Position numbers and translations under genes: made by a program. Source: Candidatus Mcinerneyibacteriota bacterium (GTDB lineage Bacteria; AUK180; JAQVHJ01). From it: a stretch of 9,716 bases of DNA. The notes under the pieces are model-generated. The model was not told the origin of the DNA. It did no database searches and worked only from the letters and a program-made list of their open reading frames with translations. The DNA is taken from positions 1 to 9,716 of the forward strand of contig DAOVMD010000079.1 of assembly GCA_030630935.1 (NCBI GenBank), in the 5' to 3' direction. This document shows, in pieces, positions 1-5,754 of this stretch (positions within the stretch are counted from its first letter, which is position 1; every line of letters begins with the position of its first letter).

Positions 1-19
1 AATTTATTGCTCATATATC

Positions 20-83
20 TCGTAGGCCCGGGTTTTAACCCGGGTGTTAAATGCACCCCACCACACCCAGGGACTTTAGTCCC
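20..83. repeat. Pair of GC-rich palindromes (REP-like)
   Basis: Two compact hairpins lie close together in otherwise AT-rich DNA. The first is CCCGGGTT/AACCCGGG at 27-44 with a two-base loop; a competing pairing (TTAAC 35-39 with GTTAA 46-50) overlaps it. The second is GGGACT/AGTCCC at 70-83 with a TT loop. Neither is followed by a T-tract, so they do not look like terminators. Paired short GC-rich palindromes between genes are typical of REP-type dispersed elements, which in many bacteria are mobilised in trans by a RAYT transposase. No transposase is visible here, so the family assignment is inference. Confidence 0.5.
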
Positions 84-160
84 ATTATGGTTAACTTTGT
101 TCTATGATGGGTAGAATTTGAATATCGATTAACGATTTTAGATTTAAGAATTAATGTAAT

Positions 161-182
161 AGGAATAAATTCCTTTCGTTTT
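161..182 (+). terminator. Small hairpin with T-rich tail, weak terminator candidate
   Basis: AGGAAT (161-166) pairs with ATTCCT (169-174) across a two-base loop and is followed by TTCGTTTT. The stem is short and AT-rich, so termination would be weak. It would end transcription coming from left of the window. An extended -10 (TGATATAAT, 189-197) follows just downstream but has no recognisable -35 at the usual distance. Confidence 0.25.
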
Positions 183-248
183 GGAGTATGATATAATTGA
201 AAATTAATATAGCAACAAAAATGGAGAAACTTTTGTAAATATTTTTTG

Positions 249-277
249 TTGACATTTTAAACTTTATATTATATACT
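249..277 (+). promoter_or_regulatory. Sigma-70 promoter for the 113-aa membrane protein
   Basis: A perfect -35 box TTGACA (249-254), a 17-bp spacer and a near-consensus -10 TATACT (272-277) lie about 80 bases upstream of the ATG at 358. This is among the best promoters in the window and implies a 5' leader of roughly 70-75 bases. I see no obvious operator palindrome or riboswitch fold in that leader. Confidence 0.75.
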
Positions 278-357
278 AAGTTAGATTAAGTAGATTTTGG
301 TAGAAATTGGTAAAAATTGAAAACAATCTCAAGCAATAAAGGAAATGTGATAGAAAA

Positions 358-699
358 ATGAAAACCAAAAAATATGATAAAGCTTTTAAGAGAACTTTAG
401 ATATTCTAAGCATTCTTCCTATTATTTTATTTATTATTTCAATTATTTATATTGTGGTAGAGTTGCCACTCAGTCAAGCCAGTCAAGCAAAATTGGATTA
501 CGTTAGTAACAATGTCGCAATTTTCTTTATTGTAATATTTCTTGTTTTAATCATTAACATCATCATATTTTCAATTTCAGTATTCTTTTCAAAGATTGAA
601 CGAATAAGTGAAAAAATATTGTTTTTTTTATTAATAATTATTATGCCTTTATTCTCAATCCCCCTTATTTGGTATTTATATTTGAAAAAGAGATTATAA
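358..699 (+). CDS. Small three-helix membrane protein, function unknown
   Basis: The predicted product has 113 residues and is mostly hydrophobic. It has a lysine-rich N-terminus, then three likely membrane helices at about residues 15-35, 53-77 and 86-108. The region between helices 1 and 2 is short and polar; the loop between helices 2 and 3 carries KIERISEK; the chain ends KKRL. There is no signal peptide, cysteine motif or recognised domain. A consensus promoter at 249-277 supports expression. The Shine-Dalgarno is weak: GGA lies 14 bases before the ATG, and an ATG at 345 stops immediately. It stands alone, with a possible terminator just after the stop. I do not recognise the family; small toxins, immunity proteins and orphan inner-membrane proteins can all look like this. 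Confidence 0.8.
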   Translation: MKTKKYDKAFKRTLDILSILPIILFIISIIYIVVELPLSQASQAKLDYVSNNVAIFFIVIFLVLIINIIIFSISVFFSKIERISEKILFFLLIIIMPLFSIPLIWYLYLKKRL

Positions 700-702
700 A
701 AT

Positions 703-735
703 AAGGATTAGAACTTCTCCGATCCTTCGTTTAAA
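703..735 (+). terminator. Possible intrinsic terminator after the 113-aa gene
   Basis: AAGGAT (703-708) pairs with ATCCTT (722-727), and AGAA/TTCT inside the loop can pair as well. A modest T-rich stretch follows (CGTTTAAATATTT). It begins four bases after the stop codon, the expected place for a terminator, but the T-tract is poor. Confidence 0.35.
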
Positions 736-738
736 TAT

Positions 739-767
739 TTGATTTATTTGAAATTTGGTGGTATAAT
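739..767 (+). promoter_or_regulatory. Sigma-70 promoter for the broken small membrane gene
   Basis: TTGATT (739-744), a 17-bp spacer and a perfect TATAAT (762-767). It lies 50 bases upstream of an ATG at 818 that has a strong ribosome binding site, so the signals of an expressed gene are intact even though the reading frame is not. Confidence 0.7.
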
Positions 768-817
768 ATGAACAGTTCTAAATTATAGAGTCAAATTTAT
801 TACCGGAGGCTAAGCGA

Positions 818-1014
818 ATGTTTCCTACAGAAAATATTGTATTAAACCAAATGGTGCAGAATTAAAATTATCCGGCTGGAGAAATTTCTCTGTAAATTTA
901 ATCTTCTACTTTGGAATCGCATTATTAATGTTCATGGTTAATAGAGTTCTCTGTTACATCAAGTATTCCCGCGAGACTATAAATCTAAGTTCTGAACAAC
1001 ATTTCAATCAATAG
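818..1014 (+). pseudogene. Small membrane-protein gene with apparent one-base frameshift
   Basis: GGAGG (805-809) sits 8 bases before ATG 818, but this frame stops at 863-865 after only 15 codons. A second frame is open from 814 to TAG 1012-1014 and lacks a good early start codon. Its translation looks like real protein: a stretch YCIKPNGAEL, then GWRNFS, a hydrophobic segment of about 20 residues (NLIFYFGIALLMFMV), then a charged tail. Adding one base anywhere between 818 and 865 would join the start to this frame, giving about 65 residues. The YCIK..GAEL stretch resembles a decayed zinc-ribbon CxxCGAEL motif, suggesting a small zinc-ribbon plus one-helix protein. Alternatives are a sequencing or assembly error, or a genuine 15-residue peptide. 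Confidence 0.5.
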
Positions 1015-1134
1015 AGAACAGATAGCAGAGCACAGAGAAAATATAATTTAATTTTTCAGAAGAGAGGAAGTCCCGTTTAGAAAAAACAGGATAATTCCCG
1101 GTTATTTTTCCTTTGACTTTTATTGTATTGTTTG

Positions 1135-1710
1135 TTATTTTATTTGCATTTATTTTTATTTAATGTTATAATATTTACATAAATCAAATGTAAGGAGGTT
1201 AATCATGGAGAAGTTCAGATATTTGATTTTATTGTTTTCAATTCTTATCCTGGTAACAGGATGTGCTCCAGCACAAAAAGGCACTCCCATAAAAACCGAA
1301 AGTTCGAATGAGTTCTATGTGAAATACTATTATTCTTCCAAAGTGGACCATGTTATCATTGAAATTAAAAACAACAAATTAAATTCTACCTGTGTTAATG
1401 AAAACAAACTCGATGCTCATTGGGATCAAAATCCTACCTGGACAAAAGAAGACTTGGATACTAATGAAAAGACTCTGACTAATAATGAACTTGAAAAATT
1501 AAAAAACCTTATTAAGAATTCAGATTTCTTTAAATTAAATGACATTGAAGGTGTTAAGAAAAAAGGCCAAAAATTTGAAGCATCTACTGTGACGATAAAA
1601 CTTGATGGTAAAACAAAGACCGTTGAATACAGATACGCTTCCGGAGGTCCGGATATGCCAAAATCTTTAGATAATATTTTGGGTATGTTATACAACCTTG
1701 CTGAGCTTGG
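1135..1710 (+). repeat. Direct repeat copy 1 (promoter + leader + lipoprotein gene)
   Basis: This 576-base stretch matches 4396-4971 at a constant offset of 3261, with no net insertion or deletion. By hand I count 3 differences in the 70 non-coding bases and 39 in the 510 coding bases. The match begins at TTATTTTATTTGC and ends just before the stop codon. It encloses, with its partner, the leader-cyclase-porin unit. Confidence 0.9.
1144..1172 (+). promoter_or_regulatory. Extended -10 promoter of lipoprotein copy 1
   Basis: A perfect TATAAT (1167-1172) is preceded by TG at 1164-1165, making an extended -10. A poor -35 (TTGCAT, 1144-1149) lies 17 bp upstream. The same promoter is present before the second copy with identical -35, spacer and -10 bases. 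Confidence 0.7.
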
Positions 1711-1717
1711 AAAGTAA
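1205..1717 (+). CDS. Lipoprotein, duplicated family, copy 1
   Basis: The product has 170 residues. A lipoprotein signal peptide runs over residues 1-19: MEKFR, a hydrophobic core, then the lipobox LVTGC with the acylated cysteine at position 20. The mature part is hydrophilic and lysine/asparagine-rich. It contains a strand-like segment around FYVKYYYSS, a helical stretch LTNNELEKLKNLIKNSDFFKL and a TVTIKLDGKTKTVEYRY segment. The order 'eLekLknLi..sdFF.l' followed by 'vtikldGktktve' loosely recalls emfourin-type M4-protease inhibitors and similar small envelope domains, but I would not assign a family. AAGGAGG precedes the ATG by a few bases. It is 86% identical (23 changes of 170, counted by hand) to the second copy. 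No good terminator is visible after the stop. Confidence 0.92.
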   Translation: MEKFRYLILLFSILILVTGCAPAQKGTPIKTESSNEFYVKYYYSSKVDHVIIEIKNNKLNSTCVNENKLDAHWDQNPTWTKEDLDTNEKTLTNNELEKLKNLIKNSDFFKLNDIEGVKKKGQKFEASTVTIKLDGKTKTVEYRYASGGPDMPKSLDNILGMLYNLAELGK

Positions 1718-1747
1718 GTGAATAGTGCGCCGGGTTCTTGTTTTTAT

Positions 1748-1776
1748 TTGACTTTTAATTTTCTATAGTGTATAAT
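1748..1776 (+). promoter_or_regulatory. Sigma-70 promoter of the cyclase-porin operon
   Basis: TTGACT (1748-1753), exactly 17 bp, then a perfect TATAAT (1771-1776). It lies about 70 bases before the 30-codon leader ORF at 1847 and gives the cyclase unit its own promoter, independent of the lipoprotein upstream. Confidence 0.75.
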
Positions 1777-1846
1777 ATAAATGTAAATAAACGATTAAGT
1801 TGATGCATTATTGATAATTTAATAAGAAGGTTTGTGAAGGATAAAA

Positions 1847-1939
1847 ATGTTTAAGAATCATGAGCAAAGTAAAGCGAAGGATAGCACTCTACATAGAGCT
1901 TATGGATCAGTACCTTTATTTAAAGGGGAAATAAAATGA
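1847..1939 (+). CDS. 30-codon leader ORF overlapping the cyclase start
   Basis: AAGGA (1837-1841) lies 5 bases before an ATG that opens a 30-residue frame starting MFKNHEQSKAK and ending LFKGEIK. Its TGA (1937-1939) overlaps the cyclase ATG (1936-1938) as ATGA, the classical geometry for translational coupling. The peptide is hydrophilic and basic, with no membrane segment and no run of one amino acid that would suggest classic attenuation. The cyclase also has its own purine-rich site (AAAGGGGAA, ending near 1930) inside this ORF. The likely role is to set cyclase translation; a functional small protein is the alternative. Too short for certainty from sequence alone. Confidence 0.5.
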   Translation: MFKNHEQSKAKDSTLHRAYGSVPLFKGEIK

Positions 1940-3402
1940 AAAAAATAATTAGTAATAATTTCTTATATTCACTTCGTTTTCGTATGTTGGTAATGATTAG
2001 CTTGTTTACAGTATTTGCCACAATGGTCTTAGGTTTTTATGCTATATATTTATTCGAGAAAACAGGAACCTTTCAATTAGAGCATGAAGGATTATTACTT
2101 TCCGATACTTTGAAAGCAGGTCTTTATGATGCTCTTGATAAGAAAGATATTGCAAGTATACAAGAATATATAGATAACCTTGTAAGCCTTCGAAAAACAA
2201 ACGATATTGAGATTAATATTTATTTCTTAAGTGAAGATGGAAAGTCATCAGCAGTTGTTGCGAGTAATAATGAGGAGAATATTGAAGAGTCTGATGAAGA
2301 AGAATATATGGAACTTTTAGAGACATTAGAGACTGATAAGGCTTTAATTTACATTGAAGAACATGACCCCGATGATATTGAAGACGTGGATAAAACTTCT
2401 GAGCATCCGGATTATTATCTTCGCGAAGGTAGAGTTTTAAGTATAACCACCCCGGTAATTATCGATAATCGCAAACTTGGCTGTATTAATGTTGAACTTT
2501 CACTTGCATCTCTTGATCAAAAATTGAAAACAGTTAAAAATACCTTTTGGGCGGGAATTATAATTGAAATACTAATAATAATTATCGGCTTAGGAATTTT
2601 ATTAAATAAGCAAATATTTAAGCCATTAAAAATTCTTAGCAAAGATATGTCTCTTATTGCCCAGGGTGATTTTAATGTACAGGTTCACTTTTCTAAAAAG
2701 CAGGATGAAATTGGGGTTTTAGCGAAAGCATTTAATTCCATGGCCAGGCAGTTGGCTCATACTCGAAATCAGCTCCATAAATATCTCAATCCAATGGCTA
2801 TTGAGGAGGCATACCGTAAATCGGTCACTGGTGAAGTCGAACCAATTGCTGAAGAACGATTCCTAACTGTTCTATTTGTAGATATTGTTTCTTTTACTAC
2901 TGTTGCAGAACATATTGGTGCTAATAACACAGTTGCGTTTCTTAACCGTTTTCATGATTTGGTTTCATCTGTTCTTATTGATTCCGGAGGGTACATTGAT
3001 AAATTTGTCGCTGATGAAATTGTTTGTATCTTTGATAAGCAAAACCACGCTGATCATGCTGTAAATGCTGCCCGTTCGATAATTAATGTTTTGAATAATG
3101 TAAAAGATACCGACCCTGTCAAGGTACGTATCGGGATAAATACCGGAAACTGTATTATTGCTGATGTCGGAAGTCCTACTGTTAAGAAATTTAACCGTAC
3201 GATAATAGGAGATTCTGTTAATATTGCACAGCGTTTAATGAGTATTACAGAACCCAGTACTGCCTTATTATCGGAGACAACTTTTAATGAGCTTACACAA
3301 TCAACCTCTGACATTCATGCCGGGGGCGAATATCATTTGAAAGGAAAAAGTACAAAAGTAAAGGGATTTATTTTGAAAATTAATTATAATGGAGAAGATT
3401 AA
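1936..3402 (+). CDS. Membrane-bound class III adenylate cyclase with HAMP domain
   Basis: The product has 488 residues and should make cAMP from ATP at the inner face of the cytoplasmic membrane. Helix 1 spans about 17-40; an extracytoplasmic region (41-203) carries a very acidic patch at 113-152 and may be a Cache-like sensor. Helix 2 is at 204-224, followed by a HAMP linker (225-277, with P230 and DEIG at 257-260) and a class III catalytic domain (about 305-480). The key residues are all present: metal-binding D316 (FVDIVSF) and D360 (VADEIV), purine-selecting K356 and D426 (IIGDSVN), and transition-state N429 and R433. The K/D pair favours ATP over GTP. The usual GD around the second metal aspartate is AD here. 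The start overlaps the leader ORF and the end abuts the porin gene. The ligand is not predictable from sequence. Confidence 0.93.
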   Translation: MKKIISNNFLYSLRFRMLVMISLFTVFATMVLGFYAIYLFEKTGTFQLEHEGLLLSDTLKAGLYDALDKKDIASIQEYIDNLVSLRKTNDIEINIYFLSEDGKSSAVVASNNEENIEESDEEEYMELLETLETDKALIYIEEHDPDDIEDVDKTSEHPDYYLREGRVLSITTPVIIDNRKLGCINVELSLASLDQKLKTVKNTFWAGIIIEILIIIIGLGILLNKQIFKPLKILSKDMSLIAQGDFNVQVHFSKKQDEIGVLAKAFNSMARQLAHTRNQLHKYLNPMAIEEAYRKSVTGEVEPIAEERFLTVLFVDIVSFTTVAEHIGANNTVAFLNRFHDLVSSVLIDSGGYIDKFVADEIVCIFDKQNHADHAVNAARSIINVLNNVKDTDPVKVRIGINTGNCIIADVGSPTVKKFNRTIIGDSVNIAQRLMSITEPSTALLSETTFNELTQSTSDIHAGGEYHLKGKSTKVKGFILKINYNGED

Positions 3403-3403
3403 A

Positions 3404-4381
3404 ATGAAAACCAAATTAATTTCATTGATGATATTACTTTGTATATTTTTTACATATGGTATTAACGCTGAATCAGAAAGCCTTGATATCTCAGCTATAG
3501 TCGAAGCAGAATATAAATATAGTAATGAAGATGAAAACATGCATAATTCTACGACAGCTGCAGGGGAGATTATGTTAACATCACCCCTTATTGATAATGT
3601 TAATGTAAAGTTAGTTGTAAATATTGAAGAAGAAGAAACAGGTGAGGGTTCTGAAACCCTGGTTGAACTTGATGAAGCGTATATCTTTATTAAAAATGTT
3701 TTCGGATGTAATGAATTAGCTATGAAAATTGGAAAGTTAGACGTGCCATTCGGTGAATATGAAGGTTTCTTATCAACCGAAACCTGGACCGAAGAAACTC
3801 CGTCTGAATCCCTGTTAGGATTAATTAGAGGGAATATGCTGATACTTGAGTATAATTTTGAAAACTTTTCAATTAGCTCCACCGTTTATGATCGAGACAA
3901 TGAAGAAGAACCAAACGGAAAGGAGAATGGATTCTCTATAAAATTAAACCTCTCAATATTAGAAGATTTGAACCTCGGAACTGCTTATAGAGTCAAGGAT
4001 AATAAGGATAATGAACTATTTGAAAACAATAATGAGGATTGGATTATCTCGGTATTTGGAGAATTAGGAAATTTAGAATATAGCTTTGAATTTATGAAAG
4101 CTGTTTCGCGAGTTCTGGTGGAGCCTTTACCGTCAACTTATTTTGGTGCATTGCAATATGAAATAAGCGATACTATTGCTATTGCTGCTCGTTATGAAAT
4201 ATTTAATGATAATGTTGAGGGGATTCAGGAAGAACAGGAAGAATATAAATACCTCTTCGGTGCAGAATTTACTCTCAGGGAAAATCTTCTGCTTATCCTG
4301 GAACATTCATCCATGAACTTTGAAGCCCCAGAAGAAAAAATTATTAGAAACAATATGATAATAATAGAATACGAGTTCTAA
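3404..4381 (+). CDS. LbtU-like outer-membrane porin
   Basis: A Sec signal peptide (MKTKL, hydrophobic core, likely cleavage after GINA at residue 22) leads a mature protein of about 300 residues. It is made of alternating strand-like segments and ends in EYEF, the terminal aromatic typical of outer-membrane barrels. The motif GKLDVPFGEYEG (residues 110-121), preceded by LVELDEAYI, resembles the 'G+...PFG.fE' core of the LbtU siderophore-porin family; Legionella LbtU imports legiobactin. Family placement is by pattern only. I prefer ATG 3404: GGAG at 3391-3394 lies 9 bases upstream, and the signal peptide then starts directly. An in-frame ATG at 3389 would add five residues and overlap the cyclase. 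The stop of the cyclase is one base before this start, so the two genes are surely cotranscribed. Confidence 0.85.
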   Translation: MKTKLISLMILLCIFFTYGINAESESLDISAIVEAEYKYSNEDENMHNSTTAAGEIMLTSPLIDNVNVKLVVNIEEEETGEGSETLVELDEAYIFIKNVFGCNELAMKIGKLDVPFGEYEGFLSTETWTEETPSESLLGLIRGNMLILEYNFENFSISSTVYDRDNEEEPNGKENGFSIKLNLSILEDLNLGTAYRVKDNKDNELFENNNEDWIISVFGELGNLEYSFEFMKAVSRVLVEPLPSTYFGALQYEISDTIAIAARYEIFNDNVEGIQEEQEEYKYLFGAEFTLRENLLLILEHSSMNFEAPEEKIIRNNMIIIEYEF

Positions 4382-4405
4382 GGTGCTAACCTCTTTTATT
4401 TTATT
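4381..4405 (+). terminator. Weak terminator-like hairpin after the porin gene
   Basis: AGGT (4381-4384) pairs with ACCT (4389-4392) around GCTA and is followed by CTTTTATTTTATTT. The four-base stem is very short, so efficiency is doubtful. The T-rich tail doubles as the start of the duplicated lipoprotein promoter region. Its sequence GGTGCTAACCTCT also belongs to the short dispersed motif seen at 5611 and 8474. Confidence 0.3.
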
Positions 4406-4971
4406 TGCATTTATTTTTATTTAATGTTATAATATTTGTATAAATCTAATGTAAGGAGGTTAATCATGGAGAAGTTTAGATATCTGATTTTATTGTTTTT
4501 AATTCTTATGCTGGTAGCAGGATGTGCTCCAGCACAAAAAGGTACTCCCATAAAAACCGAAAGTTCGAATGATTTCTATGTGAAATACTATTATTCTTCA
4601 AAAGTGGACCATATTGTCATTGAAATTAAAAACAATAAGTTAAATTCTTCCAGTGTTAATGAAAACAAACTCGATGCTCATTGGGATCAAAATCCAAGCT
4701 GGACAAAAGAAGACTTGGATACTAATGAAAAGAATCTGACTACTAATGAAGTAGGAAAATTAAAAAACCTTATTAAGAATTCAGATTTCTTTAAATTAAA
4801 TGATATTGAAGGTGTTAAGAAGAAAGGGCAAAAATATGAAGCATCTACCTTGACGGTAAACCTTGATGGTAAAACAAAGACCGTTGAATACAGATACAAT
4901 ACCGGAGGTCCGGAAATGCCAAAATCTTTAGATAGTATTTTGAATATGTTATACAACCTGGCTGAGCTTGG
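4396..4971 (+). repeat. Direct repeat copy 2 (promoter + leader + lipoprotein gene)
   Basis: Partner of 1135-1710, same orientation, same register throughout. The non-coding 70 bases differ at 3 positions, the coding part at 39. The two copies flank the cyclase-porin operon, so homologous recombination between them could delete or amplify it. Confidence 0.9.
4405..4433 (+). promoter_or_regulatory. Extended -10 promoter of lipoprotein copy 2
   Basis: TTGCAT (4405-4410), 17 bp, TATAAT (4428-4433) with TG at 4425-4426. It is base-for-base the same over the core elements as the promoter at 1144-1172; the only differences lie downstream (AC to GT, and A to T in the leader). Confidence 0.7.
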
Positions 4972-4978
4972 TCAGTGA
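4466..4978 (+). CDS. Lipoprotein, duplicated family, copy 2
   Basis: This 170-residue product has signal peptide residues 1-19, lipobox LVAGC and acylation at C20. I choose ATG 4466 because AAGGAGG lies just upstream and the paralogue starts at the equivalent base. An upstream in-frame ATG at 4436 lies inside the leader, next to the -10 box, and would spoil the signal peptide. It differs from copy 1 at 23 residues with no gaps. Changes concentrate in the signal peptide, around residues 50-63 and 90-97, and in the C-terminal third (for example GGPD to GGPE, AS to NT). Of 39 coding differences about 26 alter the protein. The partner and function are unknown; as a lipoprotein it should sit in the cell envelope. 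Confidence 0.92.
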   Translation: MEKFRYLILLFLILMLVAGCAPAQKGTPIKTESSNDFYVKYYYSSKVDHIVIEIKNNKLNSSSVNENKLDAHWDQNPSWTKEDLDTNEKNLTTNEVGKLKNLIKNSDFFKLNDIEGVKKKGQKYEASTLTVNLDGKTKTVEYRYNTGGPEMPKSLDSILNMLYNLAELGQ

Positions 4979-5017
4979 AAAAGAAATAGGATATCACCCT
5001 AATTATAACATAAAGTT

Positions 5018-5032
5018 TAAATCAAATGTAGG
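5018..5032 (+). promoter_or_regulatory. Third, partial copy of the lipoprotein leader
   Basis: The 13-mer TAAATCAAATGTA is identical to 1180-1192 in the leader of lipoprotein copy 1. It is preceded at nearly the same distance by TTATAAC (5003-5009), corresponding to TTATAAT in the lipoprotein promoters. The -35 region is not conserved, so promoter activity is uncertain. It may be a decayed remnant of the duplicated segment or a shared regulatory leader. Confidence 0.35.
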
Positions 5033-5052
5033 TGTGTACGGGTGGAAATCCC

Positions 5053-5070
5053 TATTATGATAACATAATA
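5053..5070. promoter_or_regulatory. Small palindrome upstream of the zinc-ribbon membrane gene
   Basis: TATTATG (5053-5059) and CATAATA (5064-5070) form a 7-bp perfect inverted repeat with a four-base centre, 13 bases before AAGGAGG of the next gene. It could be an operator or a weak mRNA hairpin; AT-rich chance palindromes of this size are common. Confidence 0.25.
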
Positions 5071-5095
5071 TCCATTTAATATAAGGAGGTTTTTT

Positions 5096-5602
5096 ATGGA
5101 AGAAGGTTTAGATAATCTGTCTCCTGAAGAGAAGGAATTGATTCTTGAACATAGAAATAAAAAGAAAAATGAGGATGAGCCGGTTAGTGATCGGATTAAA
5201 AAGAGGGAAAAAGAGATATATGATCATCAACATATGATGGAAGAAGAAGCAAAAAGATCGTCCAAACAATTAACTTATTCACTATGGGGAATATTAGCAT
5301 TTATTATAGTATCTATTACGGCAATAGTTTTATACATAACGAAAAGTCGATTAATGGTTCCATTACTCATTATGGTGGTACTTGCTGTTATTTTATTAAT
5401 CATCTGGCTGATAATCTCAGCTTACCAATGCCCCTCATGTAAAAGGCATTTTGCACGGCAGGGAAAGGAATATTTCACTTCATATCAGAATACTACTACT
5501 GTGAGACTTCAAAGTGGAGGGACCGGTCTGCAAACCAATACTGTACGTGTTTATAAAGTCCATTGCAAATACTGCGGTCATGAATGGGTAATTTTAAGAT
5601 AA
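5096..5602 (+). CDS. Two-helix membrane protein with C-terminal zinc ribbon
   Basis: The product has 168 residues. Residues 1-58 are highly charged and probably helical or coiled-coil (SPEEKELILEHRNKKK, then DRIKKREKEIYDHQ). Two membrane helices follow at about 61-81 and 86-109. The C-terminal domain carries CPSC (112-115) and CKYC (157-160) followed by GHEW, a classic four-cysteine zinc ribbon whose two knuckles are separated by 41 residues rich in T, Q and G. With a helical hairpin both ends should lie in the cytoplasm, placing the ribbon where it could bind nucleic acid or protein at the membrane. AAGGAGG (5083-5089) is six bases before the ATG. I do not recognise a named family; YgiT-like or zinc-ribbon membrane proteins of unknown role are the closest description. 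Confidence 0.9.
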   Translation: MEEGLDNLSPEEKELILEHRNKKKNEDEPVSDRIKKREKEIYDHQHMMEEEAKRSSKQLTYSLWGILAFIIVSITAIVLYITKSRLMVPLLIMVVLAVILLIIWLIISAYQCPSCKRHFARQGKEYFTSYQNTTTVRLQSGGTGLQTNTVRVYKVHCKYCGHEWVILR

Positions 5603-5606
5603 TCCA

Positions 5607-5641
5607 ATAGGGTGCCGACCTATGACTTCTTTCCTTTTTTT
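5607..5641 (+). terminator. Terminator candidate after the zinc-ribbon gene
   Basis: ATAGG (5607-5611) pairs with CCTAT (5619-5623), or, with one bulged G, ATA+GGT pairs with ACC+TAT around a GCCG loop. A run of seven T (5635-5641) follows, but 11 bases beyond the stem, further than in a standard intrinsic terminator. Position four bases after the stop codon supports the role. Confidence 0.4.
5611..5630 (+). repeat. Short dispersed motif, copy near 5611
   Basis: GGTGCCGACCTATGACTTCT matches the 8474-8493 motif at 17 of 20 positions. A shorter relative, GGTGCTAACCTCT, is at 4382-4394, and GGCCACCCTCTGTC at 8301-8314 is similar. All lie downstream of a gene, three of them directly after its stop codon. 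Confidence 0.45.
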
Positions 5642-5695
5642 AAGTTAATAAAAATTTCAACAATTTATTATACACTAGTTTAGTTACCTTAATTC

Positions 5696-5724
5696 TTGAT
5701 TTTGTTAATGTTTCGTGTTATAAT
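5696..5724 (+). promoter_or_regulatory. Sigma-70 promoter for the glycosylase-like gene
   Basis: TTGATT (5696-5701), a 17-bp spacer and TATAAT (5719-5724) preceded by TG at 5716-5717. The ATG at 5755 follows after about 30 bases, so the leader is short. The ribosome binding site is modest (GGA, 5746-5748). Confidence 0.7.
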
Positions 5725-5754
5725 ATTTCTGAATCATAAAATACCGGATTAGGT

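Noticed and set aside
1426-1695. Minus-strand frame repeated in both lipoprotein copies (also 4687-4956).
   Set aside because: Its presence in both copies only reflects the duplication; plus-strand features (lipobox, promoter, SD) explain the DNA.
3389-3403. Alternative porin start overlapping the cyclase end.
   Set aside because: GGAG at 3391-3394 is inside this start but ideally placed for ATG 3404, which begins a typical signal peptide.
3301-3882. Minus-strand open frame of 193 codons over the cyclase and porin.
   Set aside because: It is the shadow of two well-supported plus-strand genes; its product has no recognisable features.
4436-4465. Upstream in-frame ATG for lipoprotein copy 2, adding ten residues.
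   Set aside because: It lies next to the -10 box, has no ribosome binding site, and the paralogue and AAGGAGG both mark 4466 as the start.
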